Below, one piece after another: positions 43,523 to 52,285 of a stretch of 64,000 nt of DNA (position 1 is the first letter of the stretch; each line of letters starts with the position of its first letter). The notes under the pieces are model-generated. The model was not told the origin of the DNA and made no database searches. It was given only the letters and a program-made list of their open reading frames with translations. The stretch spans positions 13,560-77,559 of the forward strand of contig JAHREW010000001.1 of the NCBI GenBank assembly GCA_020883125.1. The letters are read 5' to 3'. The position numbers were made by a program, and so were the translations under genes. Origin of the DNA: Microcoleus sp. CAWBG506. GTDB taxonomy: Bacteria > Cyanobacteriota > Cyanobacteriia > Cyanobacteriales > Microcoleaceae.

Positions 43523-43613
43523 TAAAGCAGATTCCAGTAGGGACACGGCACTGCCGTCTCCCTACGGCACTCGAAGAGCGGGGGTGTACTTCATAAACCT
43601 GCAATCTGCTGTA
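43523..43613. mobile_element. MITE, second member of the family at 6481
   Basis: About 91 bp bounded by TA. The left end TAAAGCAGATTCCAG and the right end (reverse complement TACAGCAGATTGCAG) match at 13 of 15 positions. It contains the same TAGGGACACGGCACTGCCGT core and the same GGGTGTAC(T/C)TCATAA segment near the right end as the copy at 6481. It lies between the 3' ends of a GT2 gene and dps. Confidence 0.75.
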
Positions 43614-43616
43614 TTT

Positions 43617-44156
43617 CTAAGCGTGAGAAGCTGTAGGAGTTTGAGCTTTTGGCTGCTTACCATCGGGCGAAATAGATTCCCCTTCAATAAAAGACCGCAG
43701 CATCCAAGCCATTTGTTCGTGCTGTTCCATCAAACCAGTCAAAAAGTCTGCCGTTCCATCATCCTTAAACTCTTCACTGCACTGTTCGACGTGTTCACGG
43801 AGATTGCGAATAACCAACTCGTGGTCATCAACTAAACGCGATACCATTTCCGTAGCTAAAGGCAAATCGCCGATATGTTCTTTAATCGAACCATACTTCA
43901 GAAAACCCTCAGCAGTACCAATTGGATAGCCACCTAAAGTTCTCACCCGTTCCGCCATAGCATCGATATTTAGTGTTAACGCCTGATAGTGTTCTTCCCA
44001 CAACTGATGGAGCGATCTAAACTGCGGGCCAACTACATCCCAGTGGTACTTCTTAGTTTTGATTAACAGCAGATAAGCATCTGAGAGGTCGTGATTCAAC
44101 AGTTCGATGACTCCCGCACGTTGCTCTTCGGATAGACCTATGTTTAACTTACGCAT
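43617..44156 (-). CDS. dps: Dps family DNA-binding ferritin-like protein
   Basis: 179 residues. The ferroxidase residues characteristic of Dps lie in KTKKYHWDVVGPQFRSLHQLWEEHYQ (His, Asp, Glu), followed by LNIDAMAERVRTLGGYPIGT. Dps forms a dodecamer that oxidises and stores iron and protects DNA under starvation or oxidative stress. The C-terminal tail (EGESISPDGKQPKAQTPTASHA) is extended and polar. The stop codon lies four bases from the MITE. Single gene. Confidence 0.96.
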   Translation of the reverse strand: MRKLNIGLSEEQRAGVIELLNHDLSDAYLLLIKTKKYHWDVVGPQFRSLHQLWEEHYQALTLNIDAMAERVRTLGGYPIGTAEGFLKYGSIKEHIGDLPLATEMVSRLVDDHELVIRNLREHVEQCSEEFKDDGTADFLTGLMEQHEQMAWMLRSFIEGESISPDGKQPKAQTPTASHA

Positions 44157-44517
44157 TGAAACTGTTTCCTACAATCTAAGTTTCCATTCATTAAAACCGA
44201 TTTACTCTCTCAATTACATCAACCCAAAGGACGATTGAAGTTTAGTAAAATAGCCTAGTTTTCTGTTACAATAATCGCCATATAGATACCTTTAGATAGA
44301 TGCAATGAAACTTTTGGTTCCGAGCCGTTAGTGCCACTGTGGCGATCGCAAAGATGGGCAAGTCGGCGATCGCCCACTCAATATATATATGATGCTCTCA
44401 TATCTGCCACCGTCTCCCAGATACCCAGACTCATCAGCTAGATTCCCTAGTTTGTCGTTTGAGAACCGAAATATTGTAACTAAATATTACAAAGTGACGT
44501 TAAAACTGTATAGAGTC

Positions 44518-44546
44518 TTGACAGCAAAGAAAGGAGCCGCTATTCT
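44518..44546 (+). promoter_or_regulatory. Near-consensus sigma-70-type promoter for the RHH-ycf46 unit
   Basis: TTGACA at 44518-44523 and TATTCT at 44541-44546 are separated by exactly 17 bp, 36 bp upstream of the RHH gene start. The rest of the 44157-44581 gap shows HIP1 sites and an AT repeat only. Confidence 0.7.
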
Positions 44547-44581
44547 GATATACATACCCGGGTAAGTCAATTCACAGTCCT

Positions 44582-44932
44582 ATGCAAGAAAAGCAAAAAG
44601 TTACACTGTATCTTCCACCTGAACTGCATCGCCAGCTCAAAATCAAAGCCGCAGTTGAATCGGAACCGATGTCATCAATTGCCGAAAGGGCAATTGTCTT
44701 TTACCTAGGAAACTCCGAACTGGTTGACGAAGTAGAAGCCTCCTACGGACAAACCCATCGGGTATACACTTGTCCAGAATGCACGGGTTCAGTAGTAATG
44801 CGAGATGGAGAACTGGCATCGTTAACAAGTCAGCCAAGCGTATTGGCTGAGCAGGAGCTTCCAGTAAAGCAGGTGTCCGGCGTCAGCGCCAGCACAGCCC
44901 TACCGGGAGAGGAAGAATTAGTTCCCTGCTAA
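44582..44932 (+). CDS. Ribbon-helix-helix regulator with a short cysteine motif
   Basis: 116 residues. Residues 1-50 fit a CopG/Arc-like RHH fold (KVTLYLPPELHRQLKIKAAVESEPMSSIAERAIVFYL). A CPEC cysteine pair (VYTCPECTGSVVMRDGE) follows at about 61-64; with only two close cysteines, a full zinc site would need dimerisation or the C-terminal Cys. The rest is a low-complexity Ser/Val/Glu tail. It is the first gene of the unit with ycf46 and ycf35 and may be its regulator. RHH proteins can also be antitoxins, but no toxin-like gene follows. Confidence 0.75.
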   Translation: MQEKQKVTLYLPPELHRQLKIKAAVESEPMSSIAERAIVFYLGNSELVDEVEASYGQTHRVYTCPECTGSVVMRDGELASLTSQPSVLAEQELPVKQVSGVSASTALPGEEELVPC

Positions 44933-45038
44933 GAATGCCTTGCTTCCGCAAGCGGCTAGAACTGAAATAGTCAGTTTTCAGCTAATGGCAGCATTGAGAT
45001 TTAGCCAAGATAGCACCGTCTCTAGTGGGTCGAGGAAT

Positions 45039-46559
45039 ATGCAAGAAGAGATCAGTATTCTAATCCAAGCTCAATATCCTCTGATCTACCTCGTGACATC
45101 CGAGGAAGAGCGGTGTGAGCAAGCAATTTGGACAATCGCTCAAGGCAAACCACAACGGCAAGTCTTTGTCTGGACTGTAACCCAGGGTATGCTAAAGTAC
45201 GGTGAACCTAGGACAAACGCCCAGCAAAACACGCTCTCGCCACAGGCAGCCCTGGAATGGGTGATCCGGCAGCGAGAACCCAACAGCAACCCCAGTATCT
45301 ATATATTCAAGGATCTTCATCCTTTTAAAGATGATGCGGCTGTAACTAGGTTGTTGCGTGATGCGATCGCCAACTTCAAAGGAACACAAAAGACAATTAT
45401 ACTGATGTCTCCTTTGCAGCAAATTCCGATCGAGCTAGAAAAAGAAGTGGTAGTCTTAGACTTCGCCCTGCCAGACATGGCGGAACTAAACCAAGTATTG
45501 TCTAGCCAGTTGGAACAAACCAAATCGCGACGCATTACCACAGAAGGGCGAGAAAAACTCTTGAAAGCAGCCTTGGGATTAACCAAGGATGAAGCCGAAA
45601 AAGTTTATCGCAAAGCCCAAGTTTGCAAAGGGCGCTTGACAGAAGACGAAGTAGACATAGTTCTTTCGGAGAAAAAGCAGCTAATTCGGCGCAACGGTAT
45701 TCTAGAGTTCATAGAAGAAGACGAAACCCTGGATGCAGTCGGCGGTTTAGAAGAACTCAAACGGTGGCTCAAGCAGCGTTCCAACGCTTTCACAGAGAGA
45801 GCGAGAGAATACGGTTTGCCCCAACCCAAAGGAATGCTGATTCTTGGTGTACCAGGATGCGGAAAATCGCTGATTGCCAAGACTACATCCCGCCTCTGGG
45901 GACTGCCTCTGCTACGTCTCGATATGGGTAGAGTCTACGACGGATCGATGGTAGGTCGATCGGAAGCTAACCTCCGTAACGCCCTAAAAACCGCAGAATC
46001 CATCTCTCCAGCCATCCTATTCATTGACGAACTAGATAAAGCCTTTGCAGGAGGCACTGGTTCTGCCGACTCAGACGGAGGCACATCCAGCCGAATTTTC
46101 GGTTCCTTCCTCACTTGGATGCAAGAAAAAACTTCCCCAGTTTTCGTCATGGCAACAGCCAACCGCATCGAGCGGCTACCGGGGGAATTCTTGAGGAAAG
46201 GGCGATTCGACGAGCTATTCTTTGTTGACCTGCCAACGAAAGAAGAACGCCAAGATATATTCAAAATTCACCTGTCAAAGCGGCGCATGGACATCTCTCG
46301 CTTCGATTTAGAGCAACTGTCCAACGTTTCCGATGGCTTTTCAGGCGCAGAGATTGAGCAAGGGCTAGTAGCAGCCATGTACGAAGCCTTCGCTCAAGAT
46401 AGAGAGTTTACGCAGTTAGATATCATCGCGGCCATTAAATCCACATTGCCACTGTCTAAAACCATGACCGAACAGGTCAGCGCCCTCCGAGATTGGGCGA
46501 GACAGCGCGCACGGCCCGCTGCGTCTTCCGTCGCTGAATACCAGCGCATGGAATTCTAA
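45039..46559 (+). CDS. ycf46: AAA ATPase, Ycf46 family
   Basis: 506 residues from ATG at 45039, chosen because homologous proteins start with MQEEISILIQAQYPLIYLVTSEEER-type sequence and GAGG lies just upstream; in-frame ATG 44985 and TTG 44940 would add N-terminal residues not typical of the family. AAA core: Walker A GVPGCGKSLIAKT, Walker B ILFIDELDKAFAGG, sensor VFVMATANRIERLPGEFLRKGRFDELF with arginine finger. The N-terminal ~230 residues form a non-ATPase domain. Ycf46 is conserved in cyanobacteria and algal plastids and has been linked to carbon uptake and photosynthesis regulation. Confidence 0.9.
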   Translation: MQEEISILIQAQYPLIYLVTSEEERCEQAIWTIAQGKPQRQVFVWTVTQGMLKYGEPRTNAQQNTLSPQAALEWVIRQREPNSNPSIYIFKDLHPFKDDAAVTRLLRDAIANFKGTQKTIILMSPLQQIPIELEKEVVVLDFALPDMAELNQVLSSQLEQTKSRRITTEGREKLLKAALGLTKDEAEKVYRKAQVCKGRLTEDEVDIVLSEKKQLIRRNGILEFIEEDETLDAVGGLEELKRWLKQRSNAFTERAREYGLPQPKGMLILGVPGCGKSLIAKTTSRLWGLPLLRLDMGRVYDGSMVGRSEANLRNALKTAESISPAILFIDELDKAFAGGTGSADSDGGTSSRIFGSFLTWMQEKTSPVFVMATANRIERLPGEFLRKGRFDELFFVDLPTKEERQDIFKIHLSKRRMDISRFDLEQLSNVSDGFSGAEIEQGLVAAMYEAFAQDREFTQLDIIAAIKSTLPLSKTMTEQVSALRDWARQRARPAASSVAEYQRMEF

Positions 46560-46689
46560 AAGCTTTCTCCTGGTCCAAACAGGAGCAAAGGCTAGCCACA
46601 GCTAGCAGTTCGATTCAAGAGCCGCCCAGCGGCACCGTTAAGTCCAGACCGTTGTTGTTTCTCTCTCAGTTCTATTAGGAGGAAATCCA

Positions 46690-47043
46690 ATGTCTCACTT
46701 TAGCACTCTGCGTACCAAAATCACCGATGCCGAAATCCTGAAAGCTTCCCTACGCGACTTGGGTATCACAGTCAAGTCAGAAGCTGATGTTCGTGGCTAC
46801 AACGGCCAACGTGTTCGCTCCGACATCGTAGCAACTCTCGAAGGCGAATATGACTTGGGTTGGTCTCGCAATAGCGACGGTTCTTTCGACTTGATTGCAG
46901 ACTTGTGGGGCGTCGCCAAAAAGCACAATCAAACCGAGTTGATCAACTCGATCAACCAGAAGTACGCAGTTAACAAAACCTTGGCAGCAGTCAAGCAACG
47001 TGGTTTGCAAAACGCCAACGTTAAGCTGGTAGTTCAAAACTAA
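46690..47043 (+). CDS. ycf35: Ycf35 / DUF1257 protein
   Basis: 117 residues. The whole protein fits DUF1257: SHFSTLRTKITDAEILKASLRDLG, the VRGYNGQ motif, DLGWSRNSDGSFDLIADLWG and NQKYAVNKTLAAVKQRG. It is conserved in cyanobacteria and red-algal plastids with unknown function and often found with ycf46. A strong AGGAGG site lies just upstream. It is followed by a textbook terminator, closing the RHH-ycf46-ycf35 unit. Confidence 0.93.
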   Translation: MSHFSTLRTKITDAEILKASLRDLGITVKSEADVRGYNGQRVRSDIVATLEGEYDLGWSRNSDGSFDLIADLWGVAKKHNQTELINSINQKYAVNKTLAAVKQRGLQNANVKLVVQN

Positions 47044-47067
47044 TTGATCTGCGCGTTTCTAAGCTGG

Positions 47068-47099
47068 CGGGTTAACCTCATAGGGTTAACCCGTTTTTT
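47068..47099 (+). terminator. Rho-independent terminator after ycf35
   Basis: CGGGTTAACC and GGTTAACCCG form a perfect 10-bp stem with a 6-nt loop, followed directly by TTTTTT. Confidence 0.92.
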
Positions 47100-47150
47100 A
47101 TTGACAAAAACTGAATTTAACAGGACTTATATCAAATCCGGTAGCATCTG

Positions 47151-47303
47151 ATATCAAATCCGGTAACATCGGAATTATTCATCTCTCTTATCTCCCTCTG
47201 TGTTCTCTGCGTTCTCTGTGGTTAAATCATTCCGATGCAGCCGGAAACGATATGATACCAAATCCGGTAACATCGGAATTATTCATCTCTCTTATCTCCC
47301 TCT
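47151..47303. repeat. Two ~50-bp direct repeats, plus a third partial copy
   Basis: A unit starting ATATCAAATCCGGTAACATC and ending CTTATCTCCCTCT occurs at 47151-47199 and again at about 47255-47303, almost identical. A partial copy (ATATCAAATCCGGTAGCATC) lies just upstream. The CTCTGTGTTCTCTGCG portion between them is also a dispersed repeat seen near 14945. It lies between ycf35 and a convergent gene. Confidence 0.8.
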
Positions 47304-47367
47304 CTCGCCTGAGTTCTTGAGGCACAAACCGGGTTTTTGACCCCCCGTGCGTCCAGGACTGTTTAAG

Positions 47368-49743
47368 TTAAAACCAGCGCTTTTTAAGTTTTTTTAAGTG
47401 AGATTTCCTCAAATTCTCCACCAACTGCCGCAACTGGTTCAAATTACCCATTTCCCCTCCGTACTTCCAGCGTACATAAGCCTGAGAAACCTCCTCAATC
47501 ACATCTGCTTCATCAGTTCCCTGATTTTGGCGCATCGCCTCAGCATACTCCAAAGGCGTTTGAGCGCGAGGTTTCACAAATCCCCGACTCGCCAAATCCT
47601 TCAACATTTCCTGATAAACCCCCTCCACAGGCGGCAACTTCCCCAGCCAACGACGGTAGCGCCACTTGCGCCACAGTTGCCAAATTAACCAGCCAAGGAA
47701 GCCAAAGGCGATCGCAGCAATTAAGCCAGTAAACAGCCCCACCCAGCCCTTCGCCAACTGCGCCAAAAACCATCCCAGAATCAAACCGATCCAGCCGAAC
47801 ACAAAAGCGAACACTGAATCTAACCCACTTCTCAGAGGCGTTGGTAGCCAACCCGCTACCCACTTCCAAAATGATTCCAGGGCGCTAAAAGTCTGGTTAT
47901 CTTCCACCGAAGCCGGAATCAGAGGATAACCGGGAATCGGATTAAAAGCAAACCAGCCGTAATTGGGAAAATATACCTCCGTCATCAAGAAAGCATCGGT
48001 ATTTTTGACAATATATAAACCCGTAAACGGGTTGAATTCCCCCGTGTCAAATCCGCCCACCATCCGCGCCGGAATTCCGATCGACCTTAGCATAATTGTC
48101 AGCACCGTCGAAAAGTGGTCTGGATATCCACCAGTCACCTTTTTGCCATTCTGGGTGTTTTGATAACCAAACAGAAAACCCTCGACTAAATCTTCATTTT
48201 CTTCTAAATAAGGCAAGGCTTTTTCAATTTTATAATTCGGATTTTGCTTTAAATATTGAGCCAAATATAAAGCTTTTTCGTAGGGAGAGTCGATCGCTCT
48301 ATCTGATTTAGCTACTCTAGTTCTAGCCAGCAATATTTCCTCGGTTTTTTCCCGCACCTTGGCCGCAATTTTAGGAGGCACATCTAAATAGAACTTGCGA
48401 ATATTTTTCGGGTAATCAGTACCCGTTTTATCCAACAAATCCCGATCGCGATAAGGCACATTAGAAATCACCGTATAAGTCGTACCTGCCGCCAATTCTA
48501 TAGGCGATCGCAAACCGCCCTCCGCATCAAACGCCACCTCATTAGTCGGAAAATAAAGCTCTTTCGGCTTGTTTAAAGCCGGAATCAAATTCGGCAATTG
48601 AGCAACAATAGTATAACTTTGAATCACTTCTTGAGTCCGGGGTGCATTTGGAAACGGATTCAGATAAAATTGATAGGACCACCTTGGTCTGTTAATCTTT
48701 TGAGCTTGTTCGTTGCGAGAAATTTCCCAGCCCTGACCGGTGTATTTGTCAAAGCCTAATACCCGCCAAAAACCCGCCGCCTGCGATCGCACCCGCATCA
48801 CCACTTGAGGTGTCATTTCCCCCCGTAAATTTTGATTGATGCGCTGATTGAAACCGTAATAAAAAGTAGAATCTACCTCTCCTGGCCCTTTGTCTGGGTT
48901 TCTCCCCCTTCCTGTGCCACTTCCTTTTTGATTTCCCCCTCTGACATAGCCTGGATTCAGAATACTGCGGGAGTCAAACTCCCCCTTATATTCAATCGGA
49001 GCACTCACCGGAAAAGTCCGTAATTGATAACCAGGGAGGCGTGGTAAAAATGCAAATATAGTCAGCCCCAATCCCACAGTTATTAGCAACAATAAACCAA
49101 AAGATTTTGGAGATAAGGTGGCTGCAAATAATGACCAGTTTTTGTTTTTTTGATCTTGATTTTCTACATTTTGCTTAGTCTTTTCTAGCTGGGAGAGTCC
49201 CAAGCGCGATCGATAATCCAAAACTAAAGTCGGGAGCGCTAAAGCTAAAAACAGTAACAGCAGTGGTCCAAAAGTCAAGGTTTGGCTGAGAGTCCCTGCT
49301 ACTCCCAACAAAATCAGCCCGATTACCATCGAGTAGCCTAAATCTTTGCGGCGCGGCAAATCGAAGCTGTGCAGCACTTGAACTTGAATTAATAGTTGGG
49401 CCAAAACTAACCTTGTATCGTTCAATTCTCCTACCAAACGGCTGAAGAAGGCGAACAGGGCCACCAGCATACCAATGGCGATGCAGAATTTAGCTGCTAC
49501 ATTGCGATCGCGCCGGCGATACCAACTCCAAGTTGCCCCCACAATACTAACAGGCACTGCCCAAAGATTGAGATTCTCTTCCGAAGCAACATCCGTAGCC
49601 ACAATTCCCACTATTACCAACAACTGAACTAGGATTCGCAGCAGTAAAGAATCCTCAGTCACCGGCGGAGGCATTGCCTCAATCTGCTCCCACAGCTTAC
49701 CAAAAAAAGGTATCTTTCGCAGGTTATCAGTTGTCATTTGCAC
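47368..49743 (-). CDS. Transglutaminase-like membrane protein (DUF3488-type) lacking catalytic residues
   Basis: 791 residues. The N-terminal ~230 residues contain at least six membrane helices (for example LRILVQLLVIVGIVATDVA, FCIAIGMLVALFAFFSRLV, FGLLLLITVGLGLTIFAFL). A periplasmic transglutaminase-fold domain follows at about 400-640, then another helix pair (FAFVFGWIGLILGWFLAQ, FTGLIAAIAFGFLGWLIWQLW) and a cytoplasmic DUF4129-like tail. The catalytic cysteine of TGase proteins is replaced (GGYPDHFSTVLTIMLRSIGIPARMVGGF, Pro/Asp instead of Cys). The histidine position reads DAFLMTEVYFPNYGW, with Phe. It is therefore probably a non-enzymatic or divergent member, as I recall for other cyanobacterial homologues. 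Confidence 0.88.
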   Translation of the reverse strand: MQMTTDNLRKIPFFGKLWEQIEAMPPPVTEDSLLLRILVQLLVIVGIVATDVASEENLNLWAVPVSIVGATWSWYRRRDRNVAAKFCIAIGMLVALFAFFSRLVGELNDTRLVLAQLLIQVQVLHSFDLPRRKDLGYSMVIGLILLGVAGTLSQTLTFGPLLLLFLALALPTLVLDYRSRLGLSQLEKTKQNVENQDQKNKNWSLFAATLSPKSFGLLLLITVGLGLTIFAFLPRLPGYQLRTFPVSAPIEYKGEFDSRSILNPGYVRGGNQKGSGTGRGRNPDKGPGEVDSTFYYGFNQRINQNLRGEMTPQVVMRVRSQAAGFWRVLGFDKYTGQGWEISRNEQAQKINRPRWSYQFYLNPFPNAPRTQEVIQSYTIVAQLPNLIPALNKPKELYFPTNEVAFDAEGGLRSPIELAAGTTYTVISNVPYRDRDLLDKTGTDYPKNIRKFYLDVPPKIAAKVREKTEEILLARTRVAKSDRAIDSPYEKALYLAQYLKQNPNYKIEKALPYLEENEDLVEGFLFGYQNTQNGKKVTGGYPDHFSTVLTIMLRSIGIPARMVGGFDTGEFNPFTGLYIVKNTDAFLMTEVYFPNYGWFAFNPIPGYPLIPASVEDNQTFSALESFWKWVAGWLPTPLRSGLDSVFAFVFGWIGLILGWFLAQLAKGWVGLFTGLIAAIAFGFLGWLIWQLWRKWRYRRWLGKLPPVEGVYQEMLKDLASRGFVKPRAQTPLEYAEAMRQNQGTDEADVIEEVSQAYVRWKYGGEMGNLNQLRQLVENLRKSHLKKLKKRWF

Positions 49744-49878
49744 CCCTTCGATTTTCCCTGGTTTATTTGTGATTGTTTATACCGATTGATTTGGCGGCTG
49801 ATTACCAAATTGCGATCGGTAAAAATCCTATCCAAAAACGCAGTTATTTATTTAATATTTGCCTTTTTAGTTGCAATT

Positions 49879-50943
49879 TTAGACGGACAAAGTAGGACGA
49901 ATTGCAAACATCAAAGCTCTGGCATCGAAGTTTTGGAAGCGAACTTCTAGTGCATAGGTTTTGTCAGGTTGCGGGTCAAACAACTCCACACTTAAATTAC
50001 CTGAATTTGGTCGCTGTGCACTTGCTTCTGCATTTTCTCCTTTAAGTTCCAAACTTCCTCCTCCGGGAAATTGACACTCAACTCTCAAAGATGTCATCGA
50101 CTGTTCTGTGTCACTCCTTGACTGGTATTGGGCTTTTAGAGTGAGGGAACCCAATGCAGTCAGCCATTCTCGTGACACTGGCGACTGATTTGCTGGACAA
50201 TTCAAAGTTAGAGAATCCAGAATTTCCCGCGCGGCCATCAGCGACAGTAGCATTTGTTGGTCGGCTGTTGCGGCTTCGTAATTCGGAAAATCCTCTATAT
50301 CTAAAACTTCAACTCCGCGGACGGCACCTCTGAGCACTAAGCCAGCTAATTCGTTGAGTTCCTGAGATTGGTCGGGAAACAAGCTATCTACAGCCTGAAC
50401 TAATTTCGATCCTTCTCGCAGCGACGACATTACCAGATTCTGACAGGGTTCTAGGAGTTGAGCAAATACCCCTTGGGCGATCGGAATTGGCAGGCGTCCC
50501 CATCTGATATTTTGGAGTTGGGGTGTCCAGAGGTGTAGGGGGGGAACCCATTGGGGGGTTACATCGTCTGGATAGTCGTGGTCGTAGCTTTGAATTTCTG
50601 TTTCCCAAGGAAACAGCGGCGGGTTGGATTCAATGGAGGCTCTTAGCCTCTGTTTTAACAAAGTCTGAAAACGATCTTGCACGGTCGGTATTTCTCCCAT
50701 TGTCAGCGGTTGTGCGGTTTCATTGCTTTGGGTCCCAACTTGATAGTCAAGTGGGTCTGGTTCGTCCCATTCCCAGTATTCCCTCTCGGAATGCTCTCCT
50801 GTGTCGTCCCACTCTTGGGAGGGAAACGGCCCAGTTAAGTTTTCCTCATCTTCACTCAAGGCATTCGCAGGCGCTTGCAATATCCAGTCTAAAAAATGGC
50901 GCTCGAAAGCCTCTGCATCCCTGTTCGTTTCGTTATTCATCAC
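49879..50943 (-). CDS. patU: PatU-like heterocyst/filament patterning protein
   Basis: 354 residues, acidic N-terminal half rich in Glu/Asp/Trp (EYWEWDEPDPLDY), a central conserved block (LWTPQLQNIRWGRLPIPIAQGVFAQLLEPCQNLVMSSLREGS in parts) and a beta-rich C-terminus (LRVECQFPGGGSLELKG). The match to the PatU family is by pattern and by position next to hetZ. In Anabaena, patU5/patU3 lie beside hetZ and influence heterocyst spacing. The single intact gene here corresponds to the unsplit form found outside Anabaena. Its start overlaps the hetZ 3' end by 11 bp, implying translational coupling. Confidence 0.8.
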   Translation of the reverse strand: MMNNETNRDAEAFERHFLDWILQAPANALSEDEENLTGPFPSQEWDDTGEHSEREYWEWDEPDPLDYQVGTQSNETAQPLTMGEIPTVQDRFQTLLKQRLRASIESNPPLFPWETEIQSYDHDYPDDVTPQWVPPLHLWTPQLQNIRWGRLPIPIAQGVFAQLLEPCQNLVMSSLREGSKLVQAVDSLFPDQSQELNELAGLVLRGAVRGVEVLDIEDFPNYEAATADQQMLLSLMAAREILDSLTLNCPANQSPVSREWLTALGSLTLKAQYQSRSDTEQSMTSLRVECQFPGGGSLELKGENAEASAQRPNSGNLSVELFDPQPDKTYALEVRFQNFDARALMFAIRPTLSV

Positions 50944-52114
50944 TAGATGCCCCTTCTCCGGAATCTGAACGATTACGCAATTCCCAGGCCAGTTCCAGCA
51001 ACTTAAACCACCTTTTCTGTACCTGGGCTACCGTGCTGCCGAGGGTTTGTGCGATCGCTGAATCTGACAGACCCTGTTGCTTCAACTTTAGCAAACGCTG
51101 TCCCTCTGGGCCAATTTGCTCACAAAAAGCTTGCCACTGAGCCGGCAGCAAACCCAAGTTTCGATCTAAGTCTGCTTCTAGCCACTGGTGAACCAGTTCC
51201 CACCGGTGAGACATCGCAAACCGAAGCAAATGGTATTTGAAGCGCTGCTGCAAATAGTCTCTTTGGCGGGGAGTGATGCCCAGAATTGCCTCTATTTCCT
51301 GGGTTGGCAAATCTTGCAACCTCAGCACAAAATAATCGGCGCATTCTTCTTGGTTGCGCTCTTTCAAGTAAGCAACTAATTCGTCTATCACGTTCTGTCG
51401 CAGAGACTCTGACTCCTCGCCGTAGGGGCGAATTCCAGTGGCACCTTGTCCGGCCATCGCCTCTCGTACTGAGTGTACTGAAGAGTCGTTCCAGGTTTGG
51501 TCAGAATCTGTAGCCCCTCCGTCTGCGGCTTGTTCCATATCTACGGAGGTTTCTTTGGGCTGCTGCTGGGAAAAGGTTTGGGCCCGCAAAATAATTAGTT
51601 GCTGGCTGCGGTTCCGAGGCAAAGGAATACGCCGTTTACCAAAGCGCTCTACAAATGCCATGTACTCTGCTAATTCTAAGCGAGTGCGGGGGCTGTAGGT
51701 GGGTGGCAGTTGCGTTTCGCGCCGGAATGCTTTTAAAGCTTCGAGATAAAATCCTTGCAAGAAATCTTTGATCAGCTCAATCCGCGCCTGGTAGCTAGAC
51801 TGCACCTGGGGTGGAGTGATGTAGCGATAGACGATCGCACTGAGGGTACTGTGTAATTCTACTCGTCCTGGCCCGGAGCCTAAATTGTAATAATGGAGGC
51901 ATTGTTGCAAGCGGTGCTGGGCGAGACCTAGGGCAGAACCTTCTATGTCTCCAGAGGCTTGAATCCGCTGGCTTTCTGTGCATATCCTGTTGACTTCTGC
52001 TGCGAGTCGTCCTGCTACATCCCGGCAATTCTGCTCAGACGCGCGAGTGGACTTTGTAAGTTCGTCTAACAGCAGTTGAAAGATGGTTTCCACGCTCTGG
52101 CAGATTTCCCGCAT
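50933..52114 (-). CDS. hetZ: HetZ family protein
   Basis: 393 residues. Strong HetZ pattern: QLLLDELTKSTRASEQNCRDVAGRLAAEVNRIC near the N-terminus, KDFLQGFYLEALKAFRRE, LELAEYMAFVERFGKRRIPLPRNRSQQLIILRAQTFSQQQP (in parts) and VDMEQAADG. The C-terminus has an HTH-like region (LPTQEIEAILGITPRQRDYLQQRF; GLSDSAIAQTLGSTVAQVQKRWFKLLELAWELR). HetZ is a DNA-binding regulator of early heterocyst differentiation in Anabaena but is conserved in many filamentous cyanobacteria that lack heterocysts, where its role is less clear. It is the first gene of a hetZ-patU pair and divergent from a small conserved gene. Confidence 0.9.
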   Translation of the reverse strand: MREICQSVETIFQLLLDELTKSTRASEQNCRDVAGRLAAEVNRICTESQRIQASGDIEGSALGLAQHRLQQCLHYYNLGSGPGRVELHSTLSAIVYRYITPPQVQSSYQARIELIKDFLQGFYLEALKAFRRETQLPPTYSPRTRLELAEYMAFVERFGKRRIPLPRNRSQQLIILRAQTFSQQQPKETSVDMEQAADGGATDSDQTWNDSSVHSVREAMAGQGATGIRPYGEESESLRQNVIDELVAYLKERNQEECADYFVLRLQDLPTQEIEAILGITPRQRDYLQQRFKYHLLRFAMSHRWELVHQWLEADLDRNLGLLPAQWQAFCEQIGPEGQRLLKLKQQGLSDSAIAQTLGSTVAQVQKRWFKLLELAWELRNRSDSGEGASSDE

Positions 52115-52285
52115 GATTGTTTACAACTAACCTTGAAATTAGCACACTCATTTGACTTTAGATGGAAGATTTTAGATTTGTGAGATGCAAGCAGGTGGCC
52201 CCAGCTATCCCATAGTTTTACAATACTTGGACGCGCACCTGCTAACCTGAAATTCTGAATATCCAATCTCAAATTATAGCGACCG

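Noticed and set aside
43617..44156. Bacterioferritin or other ferritin
   Set aside because: Length and the inter-subunit HWDVVGPQF...HQLWEEHY pattern fit Dps; the intra-subunit ferroxidase pattern of bacterioferritin is absent.
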